Shown here one piece after another: positions 17,283 to 26,145 of a stretch of DNA of 59,947 bases; within the stretch, counting starts at the first letter, position 1; every line of letters starts with the position of its first letter. A program made the translations under genes and the position numbers. Source of the DNA: Streptomyces sp. TSRI0281 (GTDB lineage: Bacteria; Actinomycetota; Actinomycetes; Streptomycetales; Streptomycetaceae); assembly GCF_001905125.1 (NCBI RefSeq), contig NZ_LWLE01000006.1, forward strand, positions 1 through 59,947, written 5' to 3'. The notes under the pieces were generated by a model. The model did not search any database. It saw only the letters and a program-made list of their open reading frames with translations, and had not been told where the DNA came from.

Positions 17283-18566
17283 TCAGCATTCGTCCTCGAT
17301 CGTCCGGTCCCGGCCGGCCAGCACTCCGGCCACCATCTGCGGGATCATCAGACCCGCCATCAGGGCGATCGGCAGGCCCCAGCCGCCGCTGTGCTGGTAC
17401 AGGACGCCGACGAGCAGCGGGCCGGGGATCGAGATCAGATAGCCGGTGGACTGGGCGAAGGCGGACAGCCTGACCACACCCGCGCCGGTCCGGGACCGCA
17501 TGCCGATCATGGTGAGGGCGAGCGGGAAGGCGCAGTTCGCGATGCCGAGCAGCAGCGCCCAGGCCCAGGCTCCGGCCGCGGGGGCGAGGTAGAGCCCGGC
17601 GTAGCCGATGAGGCCGCAGAAGCCGAGGACGACGACGATCGGGCCCTGGTGCCTCATCCGGCCGGCGACCCGGGGGATGACGAAGGCGAGCGGTACGCCC
17701 ATGGCCATGGTGACCGCGAGCAGGACGCCCGCGGTACCGGCCGAGACTCCGGCGTCCCGGAAGATCTGCGGCATCCAGCCCATGGTGATGTACGCGGCGG
17801 TGGCCTGGAGGCCGAAGAAGCAGGCGAGGCCCCAGGCGGTCCGGCTGCGGGTGATCTTGAGGGCGGGGACCGTCCCCTGCTGCCGGGAGGTCTGTCCGGG
17901 GGCGCTGTGCCGGTCCCGTACGAGCGGGATCCAGGGCAGGACCGCGGCGGCGGCGAGCACGGCCCAGATCGCCAGCCCGGTCTGCCAGTGGCCGCCCAGC
18001 GCGTCGGTCATGGGCACGGTGACCGCCGCCGCGAGCGCGGTGCCGAGGGCCAGGGCCATGGAGTAGAGGCCGGTCATGCTGCCGACGCGGTCGGGGAACC
18101 AGCGCTTGACGATCACCGGCATCAGGATGTTGCTGACGGCGATGCCCATGAGGGCGAGGGCGCTGGCGGCGAGGAAGCCCGCCGTGCCGCCGATGAAGGG
18201 GCGGATCGCCAGGCCGGTGGCGATCGCGACCATGCCCGCGCAGACGACGGCGCCCGCGCCGAAGCGGCGGGCCAGACGTGGGGCCATCACACCGAAGACC
18301 GCGAAGCAGAACGGCGGTACGGAGGTGAGGACACCGGCGACGCTGCCGCTCATGTGCAGCCCGTCGCGGACCTCTTCGAGGAGGGCGCCGAGGCTGGTAA
18401 TGGCGGGGCGGAGGTTGAGCGCGGCCAGGACGAGACCGACGGTGACCAGACGCAGCAGCCACGGGGCGGGCCCGTCGGCGGCCTTGAGGGTCCGCGGGGC
18501 CGGTGGAACGGCGGGGTCGCGGGCCTCGGTGGCGTGGTTCAGGGTCTGGGTCTCGTCGTCCGGCAT
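17283..18566 (-). CDS. CynX/NimT-family MFS transporter
   Basis: 427-residue major-facilitator protein with about 12 membrane helices and the cytosolic loop motifs of the cyanate/2-nitroimidazole group (LNLRPAITSLGALLEEV in helix 1, RFGAGAVV after helix 2, RWFPDRVGSMTGLYSMAL). The substrate is not predictable; family members move cyanate, nitroimidazoles or other small organics, mostly outward. The N-terminus is a charged cytosolic tail of about 35 residues. It is transcribed away from a GntR regulator gene with palindromes in between, so that regulator probably controls it. Confidence 0.92.
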   Translation of the reverse strand: MPDDETQTLNHATEARDPAVPPAPRTLKAADGPAPWLLRLVTVGLVLAALNLRPAITSLGALLEEVRDGLHMSGSVAGVLTSVPPFCFAVFGVMAPRLARRFGAGAVVCAGMVAIATGLAIRPFIGGTAGFLAASALALMGIAVSNILMPVIVKRWFPDRVGSMTGLYSMALALGTALAAAVTVPMTDALGGHWQTGLAIWAVLAAAAVLPWIPLVRDRHSAPGQTSRQQGTVPALKITRSRTAWGLACFFGLQATAAYITMGWMPQIFRDAGVSAGTAGVLLAVTMAMGVPLAFVIPRVAGRMRHQGPIVVVLGFCGLIGYAGLYLAPAAGAWAWALLLGIANCAFPLALTMIGMRSRTGAGVVRLSAFAQSTGYLISIPGPLLVGVLYQHSGGWGLPIALMAGLMIPQMVAGVLAGRDRTIEDEC

Positions 18567-18579
18567 GAGGACATCATAG

Positions 18580-18610
18580 AATCATGGGATGATTGATTGT
18601 CCAATCGATC
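18580..18610. promoter_or_regulatory. Candidate GntR operator palindromes
   Basis: Immediately upstream of the MFS gene, AATCATGGGATGATT (18580-18594) is a perfect 6-3-6 palindrome, and GATTGATTG at 18591-18599 pairs with 18602-18610 in 8 of 9 positions. This is the only AT-rich segment of the divergent region. Palindromes of this size fit a FadR-type GntR dimer, encoded by the divergent gene, but no published box is being matched. Confidence 0.55.
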
Positions 18611-18651
18611 GCCGCCTCCCGTTCGCCTGACAGAATCGCAGGACCGCACGG

Positions 18652-18760
18652 TTCAGCTTCACGGTTCGGTTCACCGATACCGGCTTCACGGTTCAGGCTT
18701 CACGGTTCAGGCTTCATCGATCAGGCTTCACCGATACCGGTTTCACGGTTCAGGCTTCAC
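18652..18760 (+). repeat. Imperfect 14-15 bp tandem repeat array in the GntR-gene leader
   Basis: About seven head-to-tail units, each beginning TTCA, fill the 5' leader of the regulator gene. Identical copies of TTCACGGTTCAGGC occur at 18685-18698, 18699-18712 and 18742-18755. Variants lie between them (TTCATCGATCAGGC, TTCACCGATACCGG). The last unit ends about 20 bp before the ATG, just ahead of an AAGGAG. Confidence 0.85.
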
Positions 18761-18780
18761 GATCACGAGCAAGGAGCAGC

Positions 18781-19455
18781 ATGGCGCTGACGTCTCCGCG
18801 GCGTTCGGCACTCGCCGACCAGGTGATTGCCCAGCTGAGGAATCAGATCACCTCGGGCGAGTGGCCCGTGGGCGCGCGGATTCCCACCGAACCCGAGCTG
18901 GTCGAGCAGCTCGGGGTGGCCCGTAACACCGTCCGCGAGGCGGTACGCGCGCTGGCGCACAACGGGTTGCTGGACATCCGGCAGGGCTCCGGCACCTATG
19001 TCATCGCCACCAGCGAGCTGGCCGGGGTGATGCACCGCCGGTTCGCGAGCGCCGACCCGCGCCACATCGCCGAGCTGCGTTCGACACTGGAGTCCTCGGC
19101 GGCCCGGCTCGCCGCCGTGCGGCGCACCGAGCGGGATCTGAAGCAGCTGGACACGCTGATGGCGCGGCGCGAGGAGACCTGGGCCGCGGGTGACGCCGAG
19201 GCGTTCGTCGCGGCGGACGCGACCCTGCACCTGGCGGTGGTCGCAGCCTCCCACAACGACGTACTGACCGAGCTGTACGCCGACCTCGGCGATCTGCTGC
19301 GCGACTATCTGCGCGGTGATGTGGGCCCCGAGCTGCGGCCGGAGAACCATATGGACCATGCGCGGCTGGTCGAGGCGATCCGGGCCGGGGACGCCGAGAC
19401 CGCGGCGTCCGAGGCCGCGGGGCATGCGCTGACCTGCCTGGCGGACCGGGCCTAG
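18781..19455 (+). CDS. FadR-type GntR transcriptional regulator
   Basis: 224 residues: N-terminal winged helix (LADQVIAQLRNQITSGEWPV, IPTEPELVEQLGVARNTVRE, LDIRQGSGTYV) and a C-terminal all-helical FCD ligand domain with the acid/His metal-site residues of that family (ADATLHLAVVAASHND, ENHMDHARLVEAI). It should repress its own gene and the divergent MFS carrier gene and release in response to a small carboxylate-like ligand. The ATG at 18781 has AAGGAG upstream. The leader holds a tandem repeat array. Confidence 0.93.
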   Translation: MALTSPRRSALADQVIAQLRNQITSGEWPVGARIPTEPELVEQLGVARNTVREAVRALAHNGLLDIRQGSGTYVIATSELAGVMHRRFASADPRHIAELRSTLESSAARLAAVRRTERDLKQLDTLMARREETWAAGDAEAFVAADATLHLAVVAASHNDVLTELYADLGDLLRDYLRGDVGPELRPENHMDHARLVEAIRAGDAETAASEAAGHALTCLADRA

Positions 19456-19489
19456 GCCGAGCGGTCCGACCGGGCCTTCGGCCTCCGGC

Positions 19490-19861
19490 TCAGGCCGGGC
19501 CCGGACGGTGGCTGACCCAGGCCGTGGCGACCTCTTTCCAGCAGCGGTCGTCGAGCCGTACGGTCCGGCCCGGCTCCACCGCGACCGCCGTGCCGTCCGC
19601 GTCGATGTCCCACCAGCGGCCGCACTCGGTGTGCAGCTGCACCAGGTCGGTGGAGGGGTACGGGTTGTGGCAGTAGGCGACGACCCGGGAGCCCTCGACC
19701 GTCGTACGGCACTCCGAGCCCGCGGGTTCGGGTTCGGGGGCGGCCGGCGCCGGTCCGGTGGAGGCGCCGTTCGCGGCCTGGACCCCGACGGGGACGGCCA
19801 GACCGACGGCGATCACGGAGGCGGCGAGCAGGAACCGGGTTCGGCGACGCGTGGGGCGCAC
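19490..19861 (-). CDS. Secreted cysteine-containing hypothetical protein
   Basis: 123-residue exported protein. The N-terminus VRPTRRRTRFLLAASVIAVG is an Arg-rich signal peptide, cleaved near VQA. A Pro/Glu linker (PAPAAPEPEPAGS) follows, then a compact domain with four cysteines (SECRTTV, AYCHNP, TECGRWW, DDRCWKE), which could form two disulfides. I recognise no family. The GTG at 19861 has GGGAGGGAG seven bases upstream; the longer frame to 19984 is rejected. Convergent with the GntR gene. Confidence 0.72.
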   Translation of the reverse strand: MRPTRRRTRFLLAASVIAVGLAVPVGVQAANGASTGPAPAAPEPEPAGSECRTTVEGSRVVAYCHNPYPSTDLVQLHTECGRWWDIDADGTAVAVEPGRTVRLDDRCWKEVATAWVSHRPGPA

Positions 19862-19954
19862 AGCGATCTCCCTCCCGCAGCCTGACAATAAGTCCGGTTC
19901 CTCCACATTCTGCGGTGGATCGCCCATCTTTTCGACTTGAGCGCCGGGCAGAAC

Positions 19955-20010
19955 GGCCTCGGCCGCGTATCGCCCCCGGAACACCGGGCAGGGGATACGC
20001 GGCCGAGGCC
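19955..20010 (-). terminator. Terminator of the fabG-fabI operon
   Basis: A 17-bp perfect stem (19955-19971 and 19994-20010) with a 22-nt loop that can fold further lies 44 bp after the fabI stop. Confidence 0.75.
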
Positions 20011-20053
20011 GTACGCGGGAAAGGGAACGCGCGGGAAGGGCTGCCGGGAGCGG

Positions 20054-20821
20054 TCAGGCGCCCATCATGTGCACGCCGCCGTCGACGTGGATGATCTCAC
20101 CCGTCGTCTTCGGGAAGAAGTCCGAGAGCAGCGCCACGACACCCCGGCCGGCCGGCTCCGGGTCGGCCATGTTCCACGCCAGCGGGGAGCGGTGATTCCA
20201 GACGTCGGCGAGCTCCGAGAAGCCGGGGATGGACTTGGCGGCCATGGAGCCGATCGGTCCGGCCGAGATCAGGTTGCAGCGCAGGCCGTCCTTGCCCAGG
20301 TCGCGGGCGAGGTAGCGGGAGGTGGCCTCCAGCGCGGCCTTGGCCGGGCCCATCCAGTCGTACTGCGGCCAGGCGTACTGGGCGTCGAAGGTGAGGCCGA
20401 CGATCGAACCGCCCTCGCTCATCAGCGGCTTGCAGGCCATGGCCAGCGACTTCAGCGAGAACGCCGAGACGTGCATCGCGGTGGCGACCGACTCGAACGG
20501 GGTGTTGAGGAAGTTGCCGCCGAGCGCGTCCTGCGGCGCGAAGCCGATGGAGTGGACGACGCCGTCCAGCGAACCGAGCTCGTCGCGGACGAGACCGGCG
20601 AGGCGGTCCAGGTGCTCGGTGTTGGTCACGTCCAGCTCGATGACCTTGGCCGGCTTGGGCAGCTTCCGGGCGATGCGCTCGGTCAGCGTGGGCCGGGGGA
20701 AGGCCGTCAGGATGACTTCGGCACCCTGCTCCTGGGCCACCTTCGCGGTGTGGAACGCGATGGACGACTCCATCAGCACCCCGGTGATCAGGATGCGCTT
20801 GCCGTCGAGAATTCCGCTCAT
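20054..20821 (-). CDS. fabI: Enoyl-[ACP] reductase, NADH-dependent
   Basis: Catalyses the last reduction of each fatty-acid elongation cycle. The 255-residue SDR-like protein starts MSGILDGKRILITGVLMESS, with the family's modified Rossmann motif and the characteristic Ser-Ile-Ala-F after it, NTEHLDRLAGLV, GFAPQDALGG, the YDWMGPAKAALE segment with catalytic Tyr and Lys, and the C-terminal DGGVHMMGA. This is the FabI/InhA type, the target of triclosan and isoniazid-type drugs. The gene starts 5 bp after the fabG stop, so the two are one operon, as in other Streptomyces. Confidence 0.96.
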   Translation of the reverse strand: MSGILDGKRILITGVLMESSIAFHTAKVAQEQGAEVILTAFPRPTLTERIARKLPKPAKVIELDVTNTEHLDRLAGLVRDELGSLDGVVHSIGFAPQDALGGNFLNTPFESVATAMHVSAFSLKSLAMACKPLMSEGGSIVGLTFDAQYAWPQYDWMGPAKAALEATSRYLARDLGKDGLRCNLISAGPIGSMAAKSIPGFSELADVWNHRSPLAWNMADPEPAGRGVVALLSDFFPKTTGEIIHVDGGVHMMGA

Positions 20822-20826
20822 GGTGA

Positions 20827-21546
20827 TCAGTGACCCATGCCCAATCCGCCGTCAACGGGGATGACGGCTCCAGTGATGTACGACGCGTCGTCGGAGGCGA
20901 GGAAGCGCACCGCGGCGGCGATCTCCCCGGGCTGCGCGTAGCGGCCGAGCGGCACCTGGGACACGATGCCCTTGCGCTGCTCCTCGGTGAGCGCCTGGGT
21001 CATGTCGGTGTCGACAAAACCGGGCGCGACGACGTTGAAAGTGATGTTCCGCGAACCGAGCTCACGGGCCAGCGAACGGGCGAAACCGACCAGACCGGCC
21101 TTGGACGCGGCGTAGTTGGCCTGTCCGGCCGAGCCGAGGAGACCGACGACGGAGGAGATCAGGACCACGCGGCCCTTCTTGGCGCGCAGCATGCCGCGGT
21201 TGGCGCGCTTGACGACCCGGAAGGTGCCCGTGAGGTTGGTGTCGAGTACGGACGTGAAGTCCTCCTCGGACATCCGCATGAGCAACTGGTCCTTGGTGAT
21301 ACCGGCGTTGGCGACCAGTACCTCGACGGGACCGTGCTTCTCCTCGATCTCCTTGTAGGCCTGCTCCACCTGCTCGGCGTCCGTGATGTCGCAGCGGACC
21401 GCGAGGCAGCCCGCCTCGGTGAGGACCTGGGGCGGCTCGCCGGAGCGGTAGGTGATCGCGACCTTGTCGCCGTTGTCGGCGAAAGCGCGGGCGATGGCGA
21501 GGCCGATGCCCCGGTTTCCTCCGGTGACGAGAACCGAGCGGCTCAA
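20827..21546 (-). CDS. fabG: 3-oxoacyl-[ACP] reductase
   Basis: First reduction step of fatty-acid elongation. The 239-residue classical SDR has the NADPH-binding TGGNRGIG near residue 8, NAG (VANAGITKD), catalytic Ser in ISSVVGLLG, and YAASKAG with Tyr and Lys, ending DGGLGMGH. I use the TTG at 21546, as AAGGAAAGGG lies upstream and no ATG or GTG is in frame nearby; this gives the usual MSRSVLVTGG start. First gene of the fabG-fabI operon; the divergent tldD side carries a striking 34-bp palindrome about 120 bp upstream. Confidence 0.95.
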   Translation of the reverse strand: MSRSVLVTGGNRGIGLAIARAFADNGDKVAITYRSGEPPQVLTEAGCLAVRCDITDAEQVEQAYKEIEEKHGPVEVLVANAGITKDQLLMRMSEEDFTSVLDTNLTGTFRVVKRANRGMLRAKKGRVVLISSVVGLLGSAGQANYAASKAGLVGFARSLARELGSRNITFNVVAPGFVDTDMTQALTEEQRKGIVSQVPLGRYAQPGEIAAAVRFLASDDASYITGAVIPVDGGLGMGH

Positions 21547-21666
21547 CGGATCACCCTTTCCTTGGCGGTCTGGTACATCGAAAACCTATCGGTACCGCGC
21601 ACCGATCGAGGAATCGGCCTCCGACAGCGCGGTCCCCGAGGTGCTGTGGGGTTCCTACAGTCCGGC

Positions 21667-21700
21667 CCCGGGGTACCACCGGGCCCGGTGGTACCCCGGG
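21667..21700. promoter_or_regulatory. Perfect 34-bp palindrome
   Basis: A gap-free inverted repeat (centre between 21683 and 21684, core GGTACCACCGGGCCCGGTGG) in the divergent fabG/tldD intergenic region. It has no loop and no T tract, so it is more likely an operator or cruciform-forming site than a terminator. The protein that binds it, if any, is unknown. Confidence 0.6.
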
Positions 21701-21786
21701 ATACCGGAGGTACGGCTCGATATCCCCCGGTGCGGTCACCCTCCGGCGTGGTTCACTGCCGTGGTGTATCGAGAAGGGAATCCCCT

Positions 21787-23310
21787 GTGCCCCATGAGGT
21801 AGATCAGTCGTTCCTCGCCCTGCCGCTGCGCGCCCTCGCCGACGCGGCGCTGGCGCGCGCCCGCGCGCTGGGCTCCGTGCATGCCGACTTCCGTTTCGAA
21901 CGGGTACGCAGCGCGTCCTGGCGGTTGCGGGACGCCCGGCCCGCCGGGGCGTCGGACAGTACCGATCTCGGGTACGCGGTGCGGGTCGTGCACGGCGGGG
22001 CGTGGGGTTTCGCCTCGGGTGTCGACCTCACCATGGACGCGGCGGCGAAGGTGGCCTCGCAGGCCGTCGCCATGGCGAAGCTGTCGGCGAAGGTGATCGC
22101 GGCGGCGGGTTCGGACGAGCGCGTGGAACTGGCGGACGAGCCGGTGCACGGTGAGCGGACCTGGGTCTCCGCGTACGACATCGACCCCTTCTCCGTACCG
22201 GACGAGGAGAAGGCGGGGCTGCTCGCGGAGTGGAGCGCCGGGCTTCTCGGGGCCGACGGGGTCGCGCATGTCGACGCGTCCCTGATGACCGTCCACGAGA
22301 ACAAGTTCTACGCGGACACCGCGGGCACCGTCACCACCCAGCAGCGGGTGCGGCTGCACCCCCAGTTCACCGCCGTCGCGGTGGACGGGACGACGGGTGA
22401 GTTCGACTCCATGCGGACGATCGCGCCGCCGGTGGGCCGGGGCTGGGAGTACCTCACCGGCACCGGCTGGGACTGGGCCGCGGAGCTGGAGCGGATCCCC
22501 GGGCTGCTGGCCGAGAAGATGCGGGCGCCGAGCGTCGAATCGGGGACGTACGACCTGGTCGTCGACCCGTCGAACCTGTGGCTGACGATCCACGAGTCGA
22601 TCGGCCACGCCACCGAGCTGGACCGCGCGCTGGGGTACGAGGCGGCGTACGCCGGAACCTCGTTCGCCACGTTCGACCAGCTGGGCAAGCTGGCGTACGG
22701 CTCCCCCGTGATGAATGTGACGGGCGACCGCACGGCCGAGCACGGGCTCGCGACCATCGGGTACGACGACGAGGGCGTCGAGGCCCAGTCCTGGGACCTG
22801 GTCAAGGACGGCACGCTGGTGGGTTACCAGCTGGACCGGCGGATCGCGAAGCTGACGGGTCTGGGCCGGTCGAACGGGTGCGCGTACGCGGACTCGCCGG
22901 GCCACGTCCCCGTACAGCGCATGGCGAATGTGTCGCTGGCGCCGGATCCCGGCGGACTGTCCACCGAGGACCTGATCGGCGGGGTGGAGCGCGGGATCTA
23001 CGTGGTCGGCGACCGCTCCTGGTCGATCGACATGCAGCGATACAATTTTCAGTTCACCGGGCAGCGCTTCTTCCGGATCGAGAACGGCAGGCTCGCCGGT
23101 CAGCTGCGCGATGTCGCCTACCAGGCGACGACCACGGACTTCTGGGGCTCGATGGAGAAGGTCGGCGGCCCGCAGACCTACGTCCTGGGCGGCGCGTTCA
23201 ACTGCGGCAAGGCCCAGCCGGGGCAGGTCGCGGCGGTCTCGCACGGCTGCCCCTCCGCCCTCTTCCGGGGCGTGAACATCCTCAACACGACGCAGGAGGC
23301 CGGACGATGA
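21787..23310 (+). CDS. tldD: TldD-like metalloprotease subunit
   Basis: 507-residue TldD/PmbA-family protein, partner of the next gene. It carries the zinc-site motif HESIGHATELDR (His269 and His273) and the C-terminal part with GGAFNCGKAQPGQ and a conserved CPSALFRG. TldD-TldE heterodimers degrade unfolded peptides and process some peptide antibiotics and toxins. I chose the GTG at 21787 (VPHEVDQSFLALPL); the frame is open much further upstream but only through intergenic sequence. The stop overlaps the start of tldE (ATGA). Confidence 0.93.
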   Translation: MPHEVDQSFLALPLRALADAALARARALGSVHADFRFERVRSASWRLRDARPAGASDSTDLGYAVRVVHGGAWGFASGVDLTMDAAAKVASQAVAMAKLSAKVIAAAGSDERVELADEPVHGERTWVSAYDIDPFSVPDEEKAGLLAEWSAGLLGADGVAHVDASLMTVHENKFYADTAGTVTTQQRVRLHPQFTAVAVDGTTGEFDSMRTIAPPVGRGWEYLTGTGWDWAAELERIPGLLAEKMRAPSVESGTYDLVVDPSNLWLTIHESIGHATELDRALGYEAAYAGTSFATFDQLGKLAYGSPVMNVTGDRTAEHGLATIGYDDEGVEAQSWDLVKDGTLVGYQLDRRIAKLTGLGRSNGCAYADSPGHVPVQRMANVSLAPDPGGLSTEDLIGGVERGIYVVGDRSWSIDMQRYNFQFTGQRFFRIENGRLAGQLRDVAYQATTTDFWGSMEKVGGPQTYVLGGAFNCGKAQPGQVAAVSHGCPSALFRGVNILNTTQEAGR

Positions 23311-24701
23311 GCCGCGTCAGCAAGCCGTACGAGATCGTCGAGCAGGCCCTGGCCCTGTCCACCGCCGACGGGTGTGTCGTCATCGCGGACGAGAGCTCCT
23401 CCGCCAATCTGCGCTGGGCCGGCAACGCGCTGACCACGAACGGCGTGACCCGGGGGCGCTCCCTCACCGTCATCGCCACGGTCGACGGTGCCGAGGGGAC
23501 GGCCTCCGGTGTGGTGTCCCGGTCCGCCGTCACCGCGGACGACCTGGAGCCGCTCGTACGCGCCGCCGAGGCGGCGGCGCGCGGGGCCGGTCCGGCCGAG
23601 GACGCGCAGCTGCTGGTCTCCGGGGTGCCCTCCTCCCCCGACTTCACGGACGCACCGGCCGAGACGGGTTCGGACGTCTTCGCCGACTTCGCCCCGGCGC
23701 TCGGCGACGCGTTCGCCCGCGCCCGGTCCGGCGGCCGGGAGCTCTACGGGTTCGCCAGCCATGAGATGAACTCGACGTACCTGGGTACGTCGACGGGGCT
23801 GCGGCTGCGCCACGACCAGCCGAACGGGACGCTGGAGCTGAACGCCAAGTCCCCCGACCGGACCCGGTCGGCGTGGGCGGGCCGGGCGACCCGGGACTTC
23901 AAGGATGTCGACCCGGCGGCCCTGGACGCGGAACTGGCGCAGCGGCTCCGCTGGGCCGAGCGCCGTATCGAACTGCCCGCCGGGCGGTACGAGACGCTGC
24001 TGCCGCCGACCGCCGTGGCCGACCTGCTCATCTACCAGCTCTGGTCGTCCACCGCGCGGGACGCCGCCGAGGGCCGCACGGTCTTCTCCACGCCCGGTGG
24101 CGGTACCCGGCTCGGCGAGACGCTGTCGCCGCTGCCGCTGACGCTGCGCAGCGATCCGCACGCGCCGGGGCTGGAGTCGGCGCCGTTCGTGATCGCGCAC
24201 ACCTCCGGGGACAGCGGCTCCGTCTTCGACAACGGGCTGCCGCTGGCGTCGACGGACTGGGTGAAGGACGGCCGGCTGGAGCGGCTGACGACCACCCGGC
24301 ACACGGCGGGCCTGACCGGGCTGCCGGTCGCCCCGCCCATCGACAACCTGCTGCTCGACGGGGGCGGTGAGCGGTCGCTGGAGGAGATGGTGGCCGCGAC
24401 GACCGGGCGGGCCCTGCTGCTGACCTGCCTCTGGTACATCCGGGAGGTCGACCCGGCGACGCTGCTGCTGACCGGGCTGACGCGGGACGGCGTCTATCTG
24501 GTGGAGGACGGTGAGGTGATCGGCGAGGTGAACAACTTCCGGTTCAACGAGTCGCCGGTCGATCTGCTGTCCCGGGCGTCCGAGGCGGGGCGCACCGAGA
24601 AGACGCTGCCGCGCGAGTGGGGCGACTGGTTCACCAGGGCCGCGATGCCCGCCCTGCGCATCCCGGACTTCAATATGAGCTCGGTCAGCCCGGGCGTATG
24701 A
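23307..24701 (+). CDS. tldE: TldE/PmbA-like metalloprotease subunit
   Basis: 464-residue non-zinc partner of TldD. It lacks the HExxxH motif, as expected for TldE, and ends with the family's NNFRFNESPVDLL segment. The ATG overlaps the tldD stop by 4 bp, so the two subunits are made at equal rates. The heterodimer acts as a cytosolic peptidase; no RiPP precursor or DNA-gyrase toxin gene is nearby, so a general housekeeping role is likely. Confidence 0.93.
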   Translation: MSRVSKPYEIVEQALALSTADGCVVIADESSSANLRWAGNALTTNGVTRGRSLTVIATVDGAEGTASGVVSRSAVTADDLEPLVRAAEAAARGAGPAEDAQLLVSGVPSSPDFTDAPAETGSDVFADFAPALGDAFARARSGGRELYGFASHEMNSTYLGTSTGLRLRHDQPNGTLELNAKSPDRTRSAWAGRATRDFKDVDPAALDAELAQRLRWAERRIELPAGRYETLLPPTAVADLLIYQLWSSTARDAAEGRTVFSTPGGGTRLGETLSPLPLTLRSDPHAPGLESAPFVIAHTSGDSGSVFDNGLPLASTDWVKDGRLERLTTTRHTAGLTGLPVAPPIDNLLLDGGGERSLEEMVAATTGRALLLTCLWYIREVDPATLLLTGLTRDGVYLVEDGEVIGEVNNFRFNESPVDLLSRASEAGRTEKTLPREWGDWFTRAAMPALRIPDFNMSSVSPGV

Positions 24702-24760
24702 CCCGCCTAGACTGGCACAGAGATCTTCACTCCGATTGATCACGAAGGAGCACCGGAACC

Positions 24761-26029
24761 GTGACGGACATCGTCGACGAGCTGAAGTGGCGCGGGCTGT
24801 TCGCCCAGTCCACTGACGAGGACGCACTGCGCAAGGCTCTCGCGGACGGTCCCGTCACCTTCTATTGCGGCTTCGACCCCACCGCGGCGAGTCTGCACGT
24901 CGGGCATCTGGTGCAGGTGCTCACCGTGCGCCGGCTCCAGCAGGCGGGGCACCGTCCGCTCGCTCTGGTGGGAGGGGCCACCGGTCAGATCGGTGACCCC
25001 CGTCCCACCGCCGAGCGCACGCTGAACGACCCGGAGACCATCGCCCGGTGGGTGCAGCGGCTGCGGGAGCAGATCGAGCCCTTCCTCGCCTTCGAGGGCC
25101 CGAACGCCGCCACGATGGTGAACAACCTGGACTGGACCGCGGGGATGTCCGCGATCGAGTTCCTGCGGGACATCGGCAAGCACTTCCGGGTCAACAAGAT
25201 GCTCACCAAGGACTCGGTCGCCCGTCGGCTGGAGTCGCAGGAGGGCATCAGCTACACGGAGTTCAGCTACCAACTGCTCCAGGGGATGGACTTCCTGGAG
25301 CTCTACCGGCGCCACGGCTGCGTTCTCCAGCAGGGCGGCAGCGACCAGTGGGGCAACCTCACGGCGGGCATCGACCTGATCCACCGGCTGGAGCCGGGTG
25401 CCACCGTGCACGCGCTGGCGACGCCGCTGATGGTGAAGGCGGACGGCACCAAGTTCGGCAAGTCCGAGAGCGGCGCCGTCTGGCTCGATCCGGAGATGAC
25501 GACGCCGTACGCGTTCTACCAGTTCTGGCTGAACGTGGACGACCGGGACATCTCCCGGTACATGCGCATCCTCAGCTTCAGGAGCCGCGAGGAGCTCGAA
25601 GAGCTGGAGAAGCTGACCGAGGAGCGGCCGCAGGCCCGTTCGGCACAGCGTGCGCTGGCCGAGGAACTGACCACCCTGGTGCACGGCGGTGCGCAGTGCG
25701 CGGCGGTCATCGCGGCGTCGAAGGCGCTCTTCGGCCAGGGTGAGCTGGGCGAACTGGACGAGGCGACGCTGAGTGCGGCGCTCTCCGAGGTGCCGCACGC
25801 GCGGGTGACCGAGCTGGGCCCGGTGGTGGACCTTCTGGTGGAGGTCGGCCTGGCGCCGAGCAAGTCGGGGGCCCGCCGCACGGTCAAGGAGGGCGGCGCC
25901 TACGTGAACAACGTCAAGGTCACGGACGGCGAAGCCGCTCCGGCCCGTGAGGAACTGCTGCACGGGCGCTGGCTGGTGCTGCGCCGGGGCAAGAAGAACC
26001 TGGCGGCTGTCGAGGTCACGGGCGGCTGA
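24761..26029 (+). CDS. tyrS: Tyrosyl-tRNA synthetase
   Basis: Charges tRNA-Tyr with tyrosine. 422 residues, class I: HVGH (46-49) as the HIGH motif, [10 protein letters not shown], the KMSKS-like KFGKS at 231-235, and a C-terminal S4 RNA-binding domain ([20 protein letters not shown]). The GTG at 24761 has AAGGAGCACCGG upstream, and a TAGACT -10-like element lies at 24708-24713. No T-box leader is evident in the 59-bp gap after tldE. Confidence 0.96.
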   Translation: MTDIVDELKWRGLFAQSTDEDALRKALADGPVTFYCGFDPTAASLHVGHLVQVLTVRRLQQAGHRPLALVGGATGQIGDPRPTAERTLNDPETIARWVQRLREQIEPFLAFEGPNAATMVNNLDWTAGMSAIEFLRDIGKHFRVNKMLTKDSVARRLESQEGISYTEFSYQLLQGMDFLELYRRHGCVLQQGGSDQWGNLTAGIDLIHRLEPGATVHALATPLMVKADGTKFGKSESGAVWLDPEMTTPYAFYQFWLNVDDRDISRYMRILSFRSREELEELEKLTEERPQARSAQRALAEELTTLVHGGAQCAAVIAASKALFGQGELGELDEATLSAALSEVPHARVTELGPVVDLLVEVGLAPSKSGARRTVKEGGAYVNNVKVTDGEAAPAREELLHGRWLVLRRGKKNLAAVEVTGG

Positions 26030-26051
26030 GCCCGTAGGACACGCGCACACC

Positions 26052-26090
26052 ACTGCGGCCGGACACGCGTCTCGCGTGTCCGGCCGCAGT
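26052..26090. terminator. Terminator after tyrS
   Basis: A perfect 18-bp stem (26052-26069 and 26073-26090) with a 3-nt loop lies between the convergent tyrS and GlsB-type genes. Confidence 0.88.
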
Positions 26091-26127
26091 GCTCGGTCCC
26101 GGTGCTCGGTCCCGGTGCTCGGTCACC
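26089..26127. repeat. 13-bp tandem triplication
   Basis: GTGCTCGGTCCCG occurs three times head to tail (26089-26101, 26102-26114, and 26115-26127 with two changes), right against the tyrS terminator. Probably a replication-slippage product in a non-coding spacer. Confidence 0.8.
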
Positions 26128-26145
26128 GTCGGCGACCGGTGCGGG

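Noticed and set aside
18652..18760. CRISPR-like repeats
   Set aside because: Units of 14-15 bp are directly adjacent with no spacers, and no cas gene is present.
19861..19984. Longer N-terminus for the secreted hypothetical protein
   Set aside because: It would put 41 residues before a clear signal peptide and overlap the fabI terminator.
23178..24827. 549-codon antisense frame over tldE
   Set aside because: Shadow frame; tldE is overlapping-coupled to tldD and has the family signature.
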